From assembly GCA_049511415.1 (NCBI GenBank), contig JBEKYC010000007.1, forward strand, positions 62,001 to 126,000: a stretch of DNA of 64,000 nucleotides, read 5' to 3'. The notes beneath the pieces were generated by a model that was not told where the DNA came from, searched no databases, and saw only the letters and a program-made list of their open reading frames with translations. The stretch's first letter is position 1. The number at the start of each line of letters is the position of its first letter. Both the position numbers and the translations under genes were made by a program. Below are positions 7,660 through 16,880 of the stretch, one piece after another. Source of the DNA: Bog-159 sp049511415. Lineage in GTDB: Bacteria > Acidobacteriota > Terriglobia > Bryobacterales > Bryobacteraceae.

Positions 7660-8958
7660 ATGAACGCATGCTATTTCAGGAGGGTTGCAGCATTAGCTCT
7701 TGTGCTGGCGGCGGGAGGCACGAGCCCCATTCTGGGACAGCCTGTTTTCCGGGTTCTTTCGTACATGGATCAATATAGTCCGCCTAAAGGATTGACTGAA
7801 GTCACTCCGGGCATCTTCTATCTGCCATCGGGTATTTATTTATTCTCGATTACAACTACTGGAAGCAAGACGGCAATCGATTCCTTATACAATGCCGATG
7901 GCGCGCTGGCTCCCGTGGTGGCCGCGGCGGACGGGCGCTTTTATGATTCGAGCTGGCCGGGTTACAACCCAGACCAAGCTAATCCGGCGACGGTCTACTC
8001 GGTGGGCGCGACGCCAGAGACTTTGAAGGTCTATGCGCCGCAGACGATCGCACCGGTGTTGACGCAGGGTTTGCCTAACAGCGCGCTATTCGGCGTGGCC
8101 ACTAACGTTTACGAGAATTCAGGCGAGCTGGCCCTTTCTGATACGCAAGGAAACGTAACGCCCATCTATCAGTTCGACCGCGGGCAGACGGCCGGCGCGG
8201 GGGTATACGCCAGCGACGGTAATTACTACGCCGTGGTGTGGGAGGAACGCGACGGGTACATTTGCCGCGTGACGCCTTCCGGCTCTTTGACCCAGTTAGT
8301 GAAGCTCAGCGGCTTTTTCGCGGGTTATCCGACCACACTTATTCAGGCAAGTGACGGCGATTTATATGGCACAACGCCGCTGGGCGGGGCGCACGGGACA
8401 GGCTCGGTATTTAAGATGACGCTGCAGGGCCAGTACACAGAGATTTACTCGTTCGAGGCGGCTCCCAATGCTTATCCCACGACACTGATCGAGGGCAGCG
8501 ACGGTAACCTCTACGGCGCTACGGAGGGTTACTTAAGCCCTACGCTGTTATTCGAACTTAGTAAGTCGGGCATATATATCCAGCTTACGCAACTGCCCGA
8601 GAACCAGGGCTGCCCGTGTACTTTGACGCAGGGCAGCGATGGCGTGATTTACGGAACGGCGTACGGGCCGGAACAGGGTGGATACGTCTTCAGTTTGGAC
8701 AATGGTCTGCCGGAGCCGAAGCCACAGGCGCTGCAGTTCACGCCGCAATCGGGACCGGCCGGCACGCGGGTGCTGTTGTGGGGATCGAACCTGCTGGCGG
8801 CGACGGTGAGTTTCAATGGCGTGGCGGGGACGGCGGTCAGCAACAACGGTACGACGTACGTGTGGGCGACGGTTCCGGCGGGCGCGTCTTCGGGACCGAT
8901 TACGGTTACCACGCCGGGCGGGAGCAGCACCACGCTGGGTGTCTTCACGGTGGAATAG
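7660..8958 (+). CDS. Exported GloVer-repeat (TIGR03803-like) propeller with C-terminal IPT/TIG domain
   Basis: 432 residues. It has a signal peptide (about 1-27, ending near LGQ). Propeller repeats of the 'TLIQASDGDLYGTTPLGGAHG' and 'TTLIEGSDGNLYGATEG' type follow (about 90-350). The C-terminal IPT/TIG immunoglobulin-like domain starts near LQFTPQSGPAGTRVLLWGSN and ends with PITVTTPGGSSTTLGVFTVE. Such proteins are abundant and uncharacterised in Acidobacteria; an extracellular adhesive or polysaccharide-binding role is a guess. It lies just upstream of two FG-GAP proteins on the same strand. Confidence 0.8.
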   Translation: MNACYFRRVAALALVLAAGGTSPILGQPVFRVLSYMDQYSPPKGLTEVTPGIFYLPSGIYLFSITTTGSKTAIDSLYNADGALAPVVAAADGRFYDSSWPGYNPDQANPATVYSVGATPETLKVYAPQTIAPVLTQGLPNSALFGVATNVYENSGELALSDTQGNVTPIYQFDRGQTAGAGVYASDGNYYAVVWEERDGYICRVTPSGSLTQLVKLSGFFAGYPTTLIQASDGDLYGTTPLGGAHGTGSVFKMTLQGQYTEIYSFEAAPNAYPTTLIEGSDGNLYGATEGYLSPTLLFELSKSGIYIQLTQLPENQGCPCTLTQGSDGVIYGTAYGPEQGGYVFSLDNGLPEPKPQALQFTPQSGPAGTRVLLWGSNLLAATVSFNGVAGTAVSNNGTTYVWATVPAGASSGPITVTTPGGSSTTLGVFTVE

Positions 8959-8978
8959 TCGCGGCTGCGGAGGATGCA

Positions 8979-11108
8979 ATGCGTAAGATTAGTTTGGCGA
9001 GGCGTTTCTGTTGGGCGACGGCGGCTCTGGCGTGGGCAGCGAACGCCGCCGCGCCCACACCTGTATCGTTTGATACGATGCGCGCCTATCCGGTGGCCGC
9101 GCAGCCCTATGCCGTGGCGCTGGGCGATTTCAATGGCGATGGGGTTGTGGATATAGCCGTGGCCTCTTCGAACACGGTCGAGATCTTTACGGGCAACCAG
9201 CAAGGCATATTCTTTGAGAAAGCCAGCTATGCGGTTGCGGCTACGGCGACATCGCTGGCGGTGGGAGATTTCAACGGCGACGGCGTGCTCGACTTAGTGG
9301 TGGTGAACAGTCCGAACGCGGACCGTATAGGTACTGTGTCGACACTGCTGGGCCGCGGCGATGGCACTTTCGAAGCTCCGGTGACTTACCCGGCGGGCAC
9401 TGACCCGAGCTATGTGCTGGTTGGAGACTTCAATGGCGATGGCATTCCGGACTTGGCCGTGTCGTCAGGGGGATATCAACTGGAGATCCTGCTGGGAAAT
9501 GGCGACGGCACCTTTCAAGCCGGGATCAGCACTCCGTTCCGGGGCTATTCTATGATCGCGGAAGGCGATTTCAACGGCGACGGGAAGCTGGATCTGGCCG
9601 TGCCTGGTTATCCCGACAGTCAGATTTTCCTGGGGAATGGTGATGGCACGTTTCAGCCACCGATTAACTTAGTGGCCACCGCGAGCGCCATCGCCGTGGG
9701 GGACTTCAACGGAGACGGCAAACTGGATCTGGCGTTGGCTGACTCCGGCAATTCCGTGTGGATTAACATCGCGATGGGAAACGGCGACGGAACCTTTCAG
9801 ACGCCGGTAAGTTATGACACCGGCGTGGTGAGCCCCAACTATTCAGTTGTGGGCGACTTTAATGGCAACGGAAAACTGGATTTGGCGGTTGCCAGCAGTG
9901 ATAGCTATAACTTCTCGATCCTGCCGGGGAACGGTGACGGCAGCTTCGGCACAGCGGTGGTTTACTTCGACTCGGGAGTCGATCCCGCCTACGTGGCTGC
10001 CGGGTATCTGACGCCGGGTGGAAGGCCAATCGTGGTGGCCGCGAATTCTCTATCGAGCACTATTTCCGTGCTGCTATGCAACAAGAGCGGGCCGCTGCCT
10101 AAGGCGCTGGACAACGTTGGATATTCCGGATTTGCCGCTGTGGCAGATTTCAATGGTGACGGAAAGGAAGACCTGGCGCAGGCAAACCAGACCTTGAATT
10201 ACGTTACCGTGCAACTGGGCGATGGCGGCGGCAGCTTCGGTACGGCTAAGAATTTCGATACGGGCGCGGGGCCGTGCTCGATTGCAGTGGCGGATTTCAA
10301 CGGGGATGGAACGCCGGACATGGCCGTGGCAAATTGCAATGACAAAACTATTTCGATTCTTTTGGGCAATGGTAATGGGACATTTCAGAAACAGGCGACT
10401 TATACGGTGGGGCCGGGGCCGGTGTCTGTGGCGGCTGGAGACTTCAACGGCGATGGCAAGGTGGATTTGGCGGTGACGGTGCCTGGTTCGGGAAACATAG
10501 TCTCGATCCTATTAGGTAACGGCGACGGCACATTCGGCGTGCCGGTCAGTTATGCCACAGGCGCCAGCCCGGGCGCGATCGCTATCGCGGACTTCAATCA
10601 CGATGGCAATCTCGACCTGGCGGTGACGGACGACGGCGCGTCGACGATTTCAGTGCTGCTCGGCAAGGGCGACGGGACGTTCCAGCCAGCGGTGAGGTAC
10701 TCGTGTGGTCAACTCCCGAGGTCGCTGGCGGCGGGCGACTTCAACGGCGACGGCAACATCGATTTAGCCGTAGCCAATGAGTTATCGAACGATGTGGCGA
10801 TCCTGTTGGGCGACGGTACCGGCGCTTTCCACCTGGCGGCGAGTTACGGCCAACAGTCAGGCGCGGACTATGTGGTGGCGGGAGACTTCAACGGCGACGG
10901 GAAACTGGACCTGGCGGTTGCCGACAGCAACTATAGCATGGTCGCGATCCTGGACGGGAACGGTGATGGGACATTTGCGCGGCCGCTCAATTTCGCGGCG
11001 GGGATCAACCCGTTTGCGCTGGCGGTAGGACATTTCAACGGCGGCAAGTTGGACCTGGTGGTGTCGTCGGCGACAGGCGCCAGTGTATTGCTGAATACGA
11101 CTAAGTAG
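8979..11108 (+). CDS. Exported FG-GAP/VCBS repeat protein (14 units) A
   Basis: 709 residues. The start is ATG 8979, chosen for its signal peptide (MRKISLARRFCWATAALAWA) and the GGAGG just upstream; the open frame continues further 5' but without protein-like sequence. The rest is FG-GAP units of the form GDFNGDGKLDLAVA...LLGNGDGTF. Twelve are canonical, each with a DxNxDGxxD calcium loop. A degenerate unit stands after the sixth (AAGYLTPGGRPIVVAAN) and another closes the protein (GHFNGGKLDLVVS), making 14, as expected for two seven-bladed propellers. Surface or secreted; ligand unknown. Confidence 0.85.
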   Translation: MRKISLARRFCWATAALAWAANAAAPTPVSFDTMRAYPVAAQPYAVALGDFNGDGVVDIAVASSNTVEIFTGNQQGIFFEKASYAVAATATSLAVGDFNGDGVLDLVVVNSPNADRIGTVSTLLGRGDGTFEAPVTYPAGTDPSYVLVGDFNGDGIPDLAVSSGGYQLEILLGNGDGTFQAGISTPFRGYSMIAEGDFNGDGKLDLAVPGYPDSQIFLGNGDGTFQPPINLVATASAIAVGDFNGDGKLDLALADSGNSVWINIAMGNGDGTFQTPVSYDTGVVSPNYSVVGDFNGNGKLDLAVASSDSYNFSILPGNGDGSFGTAVVYFDSGVDPAYVAAGYLTPGGRPIVVAANSLSSTISVLLCNKSGPLPKALDNVGYSGFAAVADFNGDGKEDLAQANQTLNYVTVQLGDGGGSFGTAKNFDTGAGPCSIAVADFNGDGTPDMAVANCNDKTISILLGNGNGTFQKQATYTVGPGPVSVAAGDFNGDGKVDLAVTVPGSGNIVSILLGNGDGTFGVPVSYATGASPGAIAIADFNHDGNLDLAVTDDGASTISVLLGKGDGTFQPAVRYSCGQLPRSLAAGDFNGDGNIDLAVANELSNDVAILLGDGTGAFHLAASYGQQSGADYVVAGDFNGDGKLDLAVADSNYSMVAILDGNGDGTFARPLNFAAGINPFALAVGHFNGGKLDLVVSSATGASVLLNTTK

Positions 11109-11132
11109 GAAGTGGGGAAGGGCGGAGGCGTC

Positions 11133-13337
11133 ATGCGGATGATTCGGTGGATGATTGCGGCGTTTAGCCTGACGGCAGCTTGGGCCGGGCAGCCTGTCTG
11201 GTTCAACGCGCCGCGCTCGTTCCCAGTGGGCAACGGGCCGGGATCGGTGGCGACGGGAGACTTCAATAACGACGGAAAGTTGGACCTGGCCGTGGCGAAC
11301 CCCGGCGTGTTCCGGGATGTGGGCGATACGGTTTCGATTCTGCTGGGGAATGGCGACGGCACGTTCGCTCCGCAGACCATGATCCAGGCCGGTCCCAGTC
11401 CAATCTCCATAGCCGTAGGTGACTTCAACGGCGACGGGAATCTCGATCTGGCTGTAGCTAACTACAGCACGCTGGAGGGGTACGAGAATAACACCATCTC
11501 GATATTATTGGGGAAGGGGGACGGCACATTTCGTTCGCCGGTCAGTTACACGGTGGTGGGTGACACACCCAACACGATCAGGGTAGGGGACTTCAACGGC
11601 GACGGCAAACTGGATCTGGCGGTAGCGGTGGAGTTCCCCGGCGCCACGGTGTCCATTTTGTTGGGCAACGGGGATGGTACCTTTCAATCGGCGGTGTCGT
11701 ACCCAGTTCCAAGCTACGATATTCAGTCACTTGGAATCGGGGATTTCAACGGAGATGGAAAGCAGGACCTTGCGGTAGCTGACAATGGCCTCTGGATACT
11801 GCTAGGCAACGGTGACGGCACTTTCCAGCCGGCTGTGGGGTATTCGGCTGGGGGTAACTACGTCGCATCGGCAACTGTAGCGGACTTTAACGGCGACGGC
11901 AAACAGGATGTCGCACTTACCGGCGGCTATGGGAGTTCTATCTTCGTTTTCCTCGGCAATGGCGACGGTACGTTCCAACCATATCAGGCTTACTACGCCG
12001 GGTTCCAGCCGGAGTCGCTGGCAGCCGGGGATTTTAATCACGACGGCAAAGTGGATCTGGCCGTGGCGGCGAATGGCGGCGACCATATCTTTGTCCTGAT
12101 GGGCAACGGCGACGGAAGTTTTCAGCCGCCGGCAGCCTATTTTGTGGGCAGCCCTTCTATCTCCATCGCCACGGGCGATTTCAACGGCGACGGCAGTCCG
12201 GACCTCGCGATCAGTACTTACATGGTGAATACAGTTTCCGTTTTGCTGGGCGAAGGCAACGGAACGTTCCGGCAGGCATCCAGTTACACGGTTTACGACA
12301 ACGGCGGACTGCAGACGGGACCGTACTCAGTGGCGGTGGCCGATTTGAATGGCGACGGCAAGCTGGACCTGGCTTTCGGCACTTCCAATCCGGATACCGT
12401 CTCGGTGGTGCTGGGTAATGGGGACGGCACTTTTCAACCCGCGGTCAGCTATGCGATGTCATCGACTATATCCGCAGTGGCGGTGGGAGATTTCAACGGC
12501 GACGGCATACCCGACTTAGCCGTGACGTATGGCGTGGATACCAATCCGACCGGCACGGTGTCGATCTTACTGGGAAATGGCGATGGCACTTTCAGGAGCG
12601 GCGCGAGTTACACGACCGGGTCGGAACCCGCCGCGCTGGTGGTTGGCGATTTCAATGGAGACGGGAAGCTGGACCTGGCGGTGGCCATTCGCAACTCCGA
12701 TGTGGTCTCGATCCTGCTTGGTAATGGCGATGGAACATTCGAGGCGCCGGTGAATACCGTTTGCGGAAACGAGCCCGCGTCGCTGGCGGTGGCGGATTTC
12801 AACGGCGACGGGAAACTCGACCTGGCGGTGGTGGACCGGGCGACCGAGATACATTCGGGCAGCGTCACCATCCTGCTGGGCAACGGGGACGGCACCTTCA
12901 CGCGCACAAGCAATTACGGGATCAAGAATCAGCCTGCGTCGGTGGCCGTGGCGGATTTCAATGGGGACGGAAAGGCGGACCTGGCGGTGGCCAGCTCCAA
13001 TTCCGACGGCGTGGCGATTCTGGTGGGGAATGGCGACGGCACGTTTCAGACGCCGCCAGTGTATTACAACACCGGTTTCAACCCGGAATTCGTAGTGGCG
13101 GCCGACTTCAATGGGGACCATTATATGGACCTGGCGCTGGCGGACAAGGGGTCGGGCGCGATTTCCATCCTATTGGGGAATGGCGATGGAACGTTCCAGC
13201 CGCAGTCGATTTTCCTAGGCGGCGGATTACCGCAAGCGATCGCGGTGGGCGATTTCAATGGCGACGGTAAGCCCGATCTGGCCGCGGTTAATCCGCAATC
13301 GGCGAACTTCAGCATACTGACCAATCACACGGAGTAA
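11133..13337 (+). CDS. Exported FG-GAP/VCBS repeat protein (14 units) B
   Basis: 734 residues from ATG 11133, preceded by GGCGGAGG; a GTG at 11112 is in frame but less likely. The signal peptide is MRMIRWMIAAFSLTAAWAG. Fourteen FG-GAP units follow, all with a calcium-type loop except the thirteenth, which reads ADFNGDHYMDLALAD. It is a paralogue of the preceding gene, 24 bp downstream, and probably arose by tandem duplication. The two are likely co-transcribed. Confidence 0.85.
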   Translation: MRMIRWMIAAFSLTAAWAGQPVWFNAPRSFPVGNGPGSVATGDFNNDGKLDLAVANPGVFRDVGDTVSILLGNGDGTFAPQTMIQAGPSPISIAVGDFNGDGNLDLAVANYSTLEGYENNTISILLGKGDGTFRSPVSYTVVGDTPNTIRVGDFNGDGKLDLAVAVEFPGATVSILLGNGDGTFQSAVSYPVPSYDIQSLGIGDFNGDGKQDLAVADNGLWILLGNGDGTFQPAVGYSAGGNYVASATVADFNGDGKQDVALTGGYGSSIFVFLGNGDGTFQPYQAYYAGFQPESLAAGDFNHDGKVDLAVAANGGDHIFVLMGNGDGSFQPPAAYFVGSPSISIATGDFNGDGSPDLAISTYMVNTVSVLLGEGNGTFRQASSYTVYDNGGLQTGPYSVAVADLNGDGKLDLAFGTSNPDTVSVVLGNGDGTFQPAVSYAMSSTISAVAVGDFNGDGIPDLAVTYGVDTNPTGTVSILLGNGDGTFRSGASYTTGSEPAALVVGDFNGDGKLDLAVAIRNSDVVSILLGNGDGTFEAPVNTVCGNEPASLAVADFNGDGKLDLAVVDRATEIHSGSVTILLGNGDGTFTRTSNYGIKNQPASVAVADFNGDGKADLAVASSNSDGVAILVGNGDGTFQTPPVYYNTGFNPEFVVAADFNGDHYMDLALADKGSGAISILLGNGDGTFQPQSIFLGGGLPQAIAVGDFNGDGKPDLAAVNPQSANFSILTNHTE

Positions 13338-13346
13338 CCGAGGGGC

Positions 13347-15788
13347 TTACTTGCGCAGGATGCTGTAGTCGGGGTCGAGTTGGACTTTCAGGGGGGCCTG
13401 GCGCAGAGGCACGCTGAAGGATACCGGATCGTTGGCGGTACTGACCCAGCGCGTCACTGTTTTGCCTTTGGACAATTGGATCTCAACCGGAACATCCGTG
13501 GTGAAACCACTATCCACGTCGCTTTGCGCGATCGTTCCGTCGAGGCGCAAGGCCGCGCCTTTGCCTTTGACCGTGTAACTCAGCTTGAGGGAAGGGATGC
13601 CGGTGCCATAAACCCACTGGTCGAAGAAGTTTTCGAGGTCCGAGTCGGACGAGTGGGCCGGGAGAAAACGGGCCGCCAGCAGGCGGAAATCTTCGGTGGA
13701 GAGGGGCTTGCGTTCGTATTCTCTGCGCAGTTCCGCCAGCATGGCCAGAAAACTCTGATCGCCCATGCGGCGGCGGAGCATGTGCATGATCCAGGAACCT
13801 TTGCCGTAAGTGATGGCGTGATAGGCCTGGGGCGATTGGGAGTTCTCGAGGCGCATGCCCAGGACGATCGGTCCGGTGGATTCCACGGTTTTGTCGCCGG
13901 CGGTTCTTTCCAGTAAGTTGCCCTTGTAAGTATCCAGCGCCAGCGCTACCGGCTGGGCGCCTTCTTTGTTTTCCAGGTACAGCAAGGCCGAGTAATCCGC
14001 TAAAGCCTCCATGAGCCATTCGTCGTGATAGCCGGCTGAAGTTACCACATTGCCCCACCACTGGTGGGCGGTTTCATGCGCCTGCAGAATCTCGGAGAAG
14101 AACAGGCGGCCATGGGCGTCGAGGCGGCGAATGGCGCGCTGCTGGGGCGCCAGATAGGACATCGTGGACAAATAAATCAGGCCGGGAAAGCCCTGCCCGA
14201 AGCGTCCGGGAACAGGGGAAACGGTGAGCGTCGGCAGCGCCGGCGGACCGAAGCGGTCGGCCATGAATTCCAGCGCGGCGGTGATCTCGGAAGCGATCTC
14301 CTGGAGGCGGGTCAGGGGATCGGGCGGCAACTCGGGCGGCAGCATCACGATTTGGGATTCGCGGTGGCCGGGGGGCAGCGGCGGCTGAGAAGGGGTGGCG
14401 GTGGTGGTGGGGCCGTCGAGGCCGGGTTCGACGGCGCGATTGGCGCAGACTTCCACGGTGTAGCCGTGGCGCGACATGCGGATGCGCTCATATTGGCCGA
14501 GGTTGAATCCGGCGAAGCGGATGGGCGTGCTGGTGGCGCGATGGGTGATGCGCAGGTCGCCTTCTTCGTGCTCGTCCACCAAGTCGCCGGGGGTGACCAA
14601 GTCGAGATCCTTGGGATAGCGGAAGGTGAGATCGTATTTGGCGAATTGCAGGCCGGCGTTGGGGAACCAGTTGGCGCGCGCGCCCACGTAATAAACATGA
14701 TTGCCCGCCTCGAAGATCACCTTGCCTTCATGGCGGAACTCCATGTCATAATCGCGGCCAGGCTGAAGGGGTTCGCGCGGGACCACGACGAACATCTGAT
14801 TGCCGACGTTGCGGAGCAGATCGGCGCGCAAGGATTCGGGCTGGAGCACTTCGGCGGGCTGGCCATTCACCAGCACTTCGGAGACGTGCATGGCTTGCGC
14901 GATATCGAGGGCCAGAGCCGGCAAGGGCCGGGAAGCGGGCCGGGCCTTCACGCGGGTGACCACTTTCAGCGACAGGTCCGGCCGCAGGGTAGCGTCGATG
15001 TGGAAATCATCGAGGGTCAGCTCCGGGCGGATGTCGCGATTGCGGAAGGAGCGTGCGACGAAGCTGGTCCAGACATCGAAGAAGACCACGTTATCGCGCG
15101 TGTTCAGCTTGCCGATGACGATCTGTTCGCGGGCATCGCGGTCGTAATAGAGATCGAAGTTGCCGAGACTCCGCCCGCGCATGGAAAGGGCAAAGAAGCC
15201 GTTATCGCGCGGGGAACCGCGCATCACATCCCAGACGAGGCGGGTTTGGAAGCTGGTGGCGTAGTTACGCACGACGGGGGTCCACTGGTCGGCCATCAGT
15301 GCGCCCATTTCCGGGACCTTGCGATTCGATTCGCCTTGGCGAACCTGCTGGCTGATCTGGGCGTAGGTGTCGTCGGAAAAGAGCAGGACAGCGGCCAGCA
15401 GGTGCTCGTCGAGATTGGGCGAGCCGGTATAAGAGGCCAGAGAACGGCGCTCGCCGAGATTGGGGGGCAGGACCAGCAGTTCGGCATCTGCGCCTTCGCC
15501 TTCAGAGATGAAGACGGCGGCCATGGGAGCGCCGGCGACGGGTTTGGCGAAGATCAGGTAGCCATCGGTGAGGAAGAGGCGGGCTTCGTCCCTATGCAGG
15601 GAAACGTCCCGGACGCGATAACACTGGCTGGGGTCGAGGGACATCTCACGGATGTTGCGGGCGAGATCCGCGGCGGTGGCGGCGTGGGCCAGAGATGGAA
15701 GGAGGCACAGCAGCAGAGCCAGGCCTGGCACAGTACTGGGGCGACCGGCCGGGGAGACGGGGAAGGGGAGCTGGGGGTTCTGAACCAC
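13347..15788 (-). CDS. Exported M1-family-like zinc metallopeptidase
   Basis: 813 residues. An N-terminal signal peptide lies around VPGLALLLCLLPSLAHA. The gluzincin motif is H571-E-T-A-H575 followed by QWWGN, with the third zinc ligand E594 in EWLMEALADY. That spacing (18 residues after the second His) is as in M1 aminopeptidases. The Gly-x-Met-Glu-Asn exopeptidase motif typical of M1 was not found, so aminopeptidase activity is uncertain. The first ~450 residues form a large beta-rich region. GTG 15788 is the assumed start. Convergent with the FG-GAP gene, 9 bp apart. Confidence 0.82.
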   Translation of the reverse strand: MVQNPQLPFPVSPAGRPSTVPGLALLLCLLPSLAHAATAADLARNIREMSLDPSQCYRVRDVSLHRDEARLFLTDGYLIFAKPVAGAPMAAVFISEGEGADAELLVLPPNLGERRSLASYTGSPNLDEHLLAAVLLFSDDTYAQISQQVRQGESNRKVPEMGALMADQWTPVVRNYATSFQTRLVWDVMRGSPRDNGFFALSMRGRSLGNFDLYYDRDAREQIVIGKLNTRDNVVFFDVWTSFVARSFRNRDIRPELTLDDFHIDATLRPDLSLKVVTRVKARPASRPLPALALDIAQAMHVSEVLVNGQPAEVLQPESLRADLLRNVGNQMFVVVPREPLQPGRDYDMEFRHEGKVIFEAGNHVYYVGARANWFPNAGLQFAKYDLTFRYPKDLDLVTPGDLVDEHEEGDLRITHRATSTPIRFAGFNLGQYERIRMSRHGYTVEVCANRAVEPGLDGPTTTATPSQPPLPPGHRESQIVMLPPELPPDPLTRLQEIASEITAALEFMADRFGPPALPTLTVSPVPGRFGQGFPGLIYLSTMSYLAPQQRAIRRLDAHGRLFFSEILQAHETAHQWWGNVVTSAGYHDEWLMEALADYSALLYLENKEGAQPVALALDTYKGNLLERTAGDKTVESTGPIVLGMRLENSQSPQAYHAITYGKGSWIMHMLRRRMGDQSFLAMLAELRREYERKPLSTEDFRLLAARFLPAHSSDSDLENFFDQWVYGTGIPSLKLSYTVKGKGAALRLDGTIAQSDVDSGFTTDVPVEIQLSKGKTVTRWVSTANDPVSFSVPLRQAPLKVQLDPDYSILRK

Positions 15789-15859
15789 TGTATGATTTCA
15801 GTCTAACGCCGATTGCGATGACCGCCGGGCGCGGGCGCGGGAAAGCTTTCACTCCGCGT

Positions 15860-15865
15860 TACAAT
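15860..15865 (+). promoter_or_regulatory. Probable -10 box giving a leaderless start
   Basis: TACAAT ends 7 nt before the ATG at 15873, with no Shine-Dalgarno sequence between them. It matches the TANNNT plus 6-9 nt pattern seen at other genes here. Confidence 0.4.
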
Positions 15866-15872
15866 TCCAGTC

Positions 15873-16727
15873 ATGCGATTCGTTACTTTCCAACGCGGCG
15901 CGCATGCGGAGCCGGGCGTGCTGAATGGCGAGGATATTGTGGCTCTGCGCAGTGCCGGATTCGAGAACGTACTGGCGGTCATCGCGGGAGGCGCCGACGC
16001 GTTAGACGGCGTGGCGCGGTGGCTGTACGATCCGCCGTGGAGCGAGATTGTGAAGGCGGCGGATGTGAAGCTCTGCGCGCCGGTGCAGCGTCCGCCGAAG
16101 ATCATCTGTATCGGGCTGAACTATCGCGCGCATGCGCTGGAAGCAAAGCAAGATATCCCTGAAGTGCCGACGGTTTTCGCGAAGTTTCCGAACGCCACGA
16201 TCGGCTGCGGGGAGCCGATCGTGCTGCCGAAGAATTCGACCCAGCCGGATTACGAAGCGGAGATGGCGTTTGTGATCGGCAAGCACGGACGCCATGTTCC
16301 GGCGGAGAAATGGCGGGATTATGTGTTCGGCTACACCAACCTGAATGACGTAAGCGCGCGCGATTTTCAGATGCGGACTTCGCAGTGGATGATCGGTAAG
16401 ACTTTCGATACGTTTGCGCCGATGGGTCCGGCAATTGTTACCGCGGACGAGGTGGCCGATCCCCACGCGCTGGAGATCCGTACGATCATTAACGGCGAAG
16501 AACTGCAGCACAGCAACACGAACGACCTGATTTTCAAGATTCCGGAGCTGATCGCCTATCTATCGAGCGTCTTCACGCTGGAGCCGGGAGATGTGATCGC
16601 GACGGGAACGCCATCAGGCGTGGGATTTGCGCGCAAGCCTCCGCGCTGGCTGCGGCCGGGCGACGAGGTGACGGTGAGCGTAGAAGGATTGGGGGATTTG
16701 CGCAATCCGGTAGTGGCGGAGGATTAG
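15873..16727 (+). CDS. Fumarylacetoacetate hydrolase (FAH) family protein
   Basis: 284 residues. A small N-terminal domain is followed by the FAH catalytic fold from about residue 70: IICIGLNYRAHALE, then QPDYEAEMAFVIG with the acidic metal ligands, then YTNLNDVSARDFQ, GPAIVTADEV and VIATGTPSGVG. Members hydrolyse or decarboxylate 2-oxo acids (for example 2-hydroxyhepta-2,4-diene-1,7-dioate isomerase or acylpyruvase); the exact substrate cannot be read from the sequence. Cytoplasmic. The gene stands alone, divergent from the peptidase. Confidence 0.88.
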   Translation: MRFVTFQRGAHAEPGVLNGEDIVALRSAGFENVLAVIAGGADALDGVARWLYDPPWSEIVKAADVKLCAPVQRPPKIICIGLNYRAHALEAKQDIPEVPTVFAKFPNATIGCGEPIVLPKNSTQPDYEAEMAFVIGKHGRHVPAEKWRDYVFGYTNLNDVSARDFQMRTSQWMIGKTFDTFAPMGPAIVTADEVADPHALEIRTIINGEELQHSNTNDLIFKIPELIAYLSSVFTLEPGDVIATGTPSGVGFARKPPRWLRPGDEVTVSVEGLGDLRNPVVAED

Positions 16728-16772
16728 CCGCGTGGCACGACAAGTGCTCTCCTCTACTGGAGGGAGGGCATT

Positions 16773-16880
16773 ATGAAATTCGCCAAGGCATTTGGATATG
16801 TGACGCTAGCCACGTTTGTTGCGGGTCTGGTGATCAATTTCAGCGACATTCGACGTTACATCCGCATATCTACAATGTAG
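16773..16880 (+). CDS. 35-residue membrane peptide (DUF6893-like)
   Basis: The ORF MKFAKAFGYVTLATFVAGLV... is 35 residues: one hydrophobic helix (about 8-24), then a basic tail ending RRYIRISTM. This helix followed by an 'RRYxRIxxM' ending is the look of the tiny DUF6893 family. A strong ribosome site, GGAGGGAGGG, sits 3-4 nt before the ATG. It overlaps the 3' end of the convergent manA gene by 11 bp. Function unknown; easily missed by gene callers because of its length. Confidence 0.6.
   Translation: MKFAKAFGYVTLATFVAGLVINFSDIRRYIRISTM

Noticed and set aside
8979..13337. Repeated DNA that might be a CRISPR or tandem array
   Set aside because: The repetition follows codon-level FG-GAP units of varying length with no constant repeat and spacer; it is protein-coding.
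14064..15806. 580-residue plus-strand ORF opposite the M1-like peptidase
   Set aside because: Antisense shadow of a confident gene with low-complexity Gly/Glu/Arg composition.
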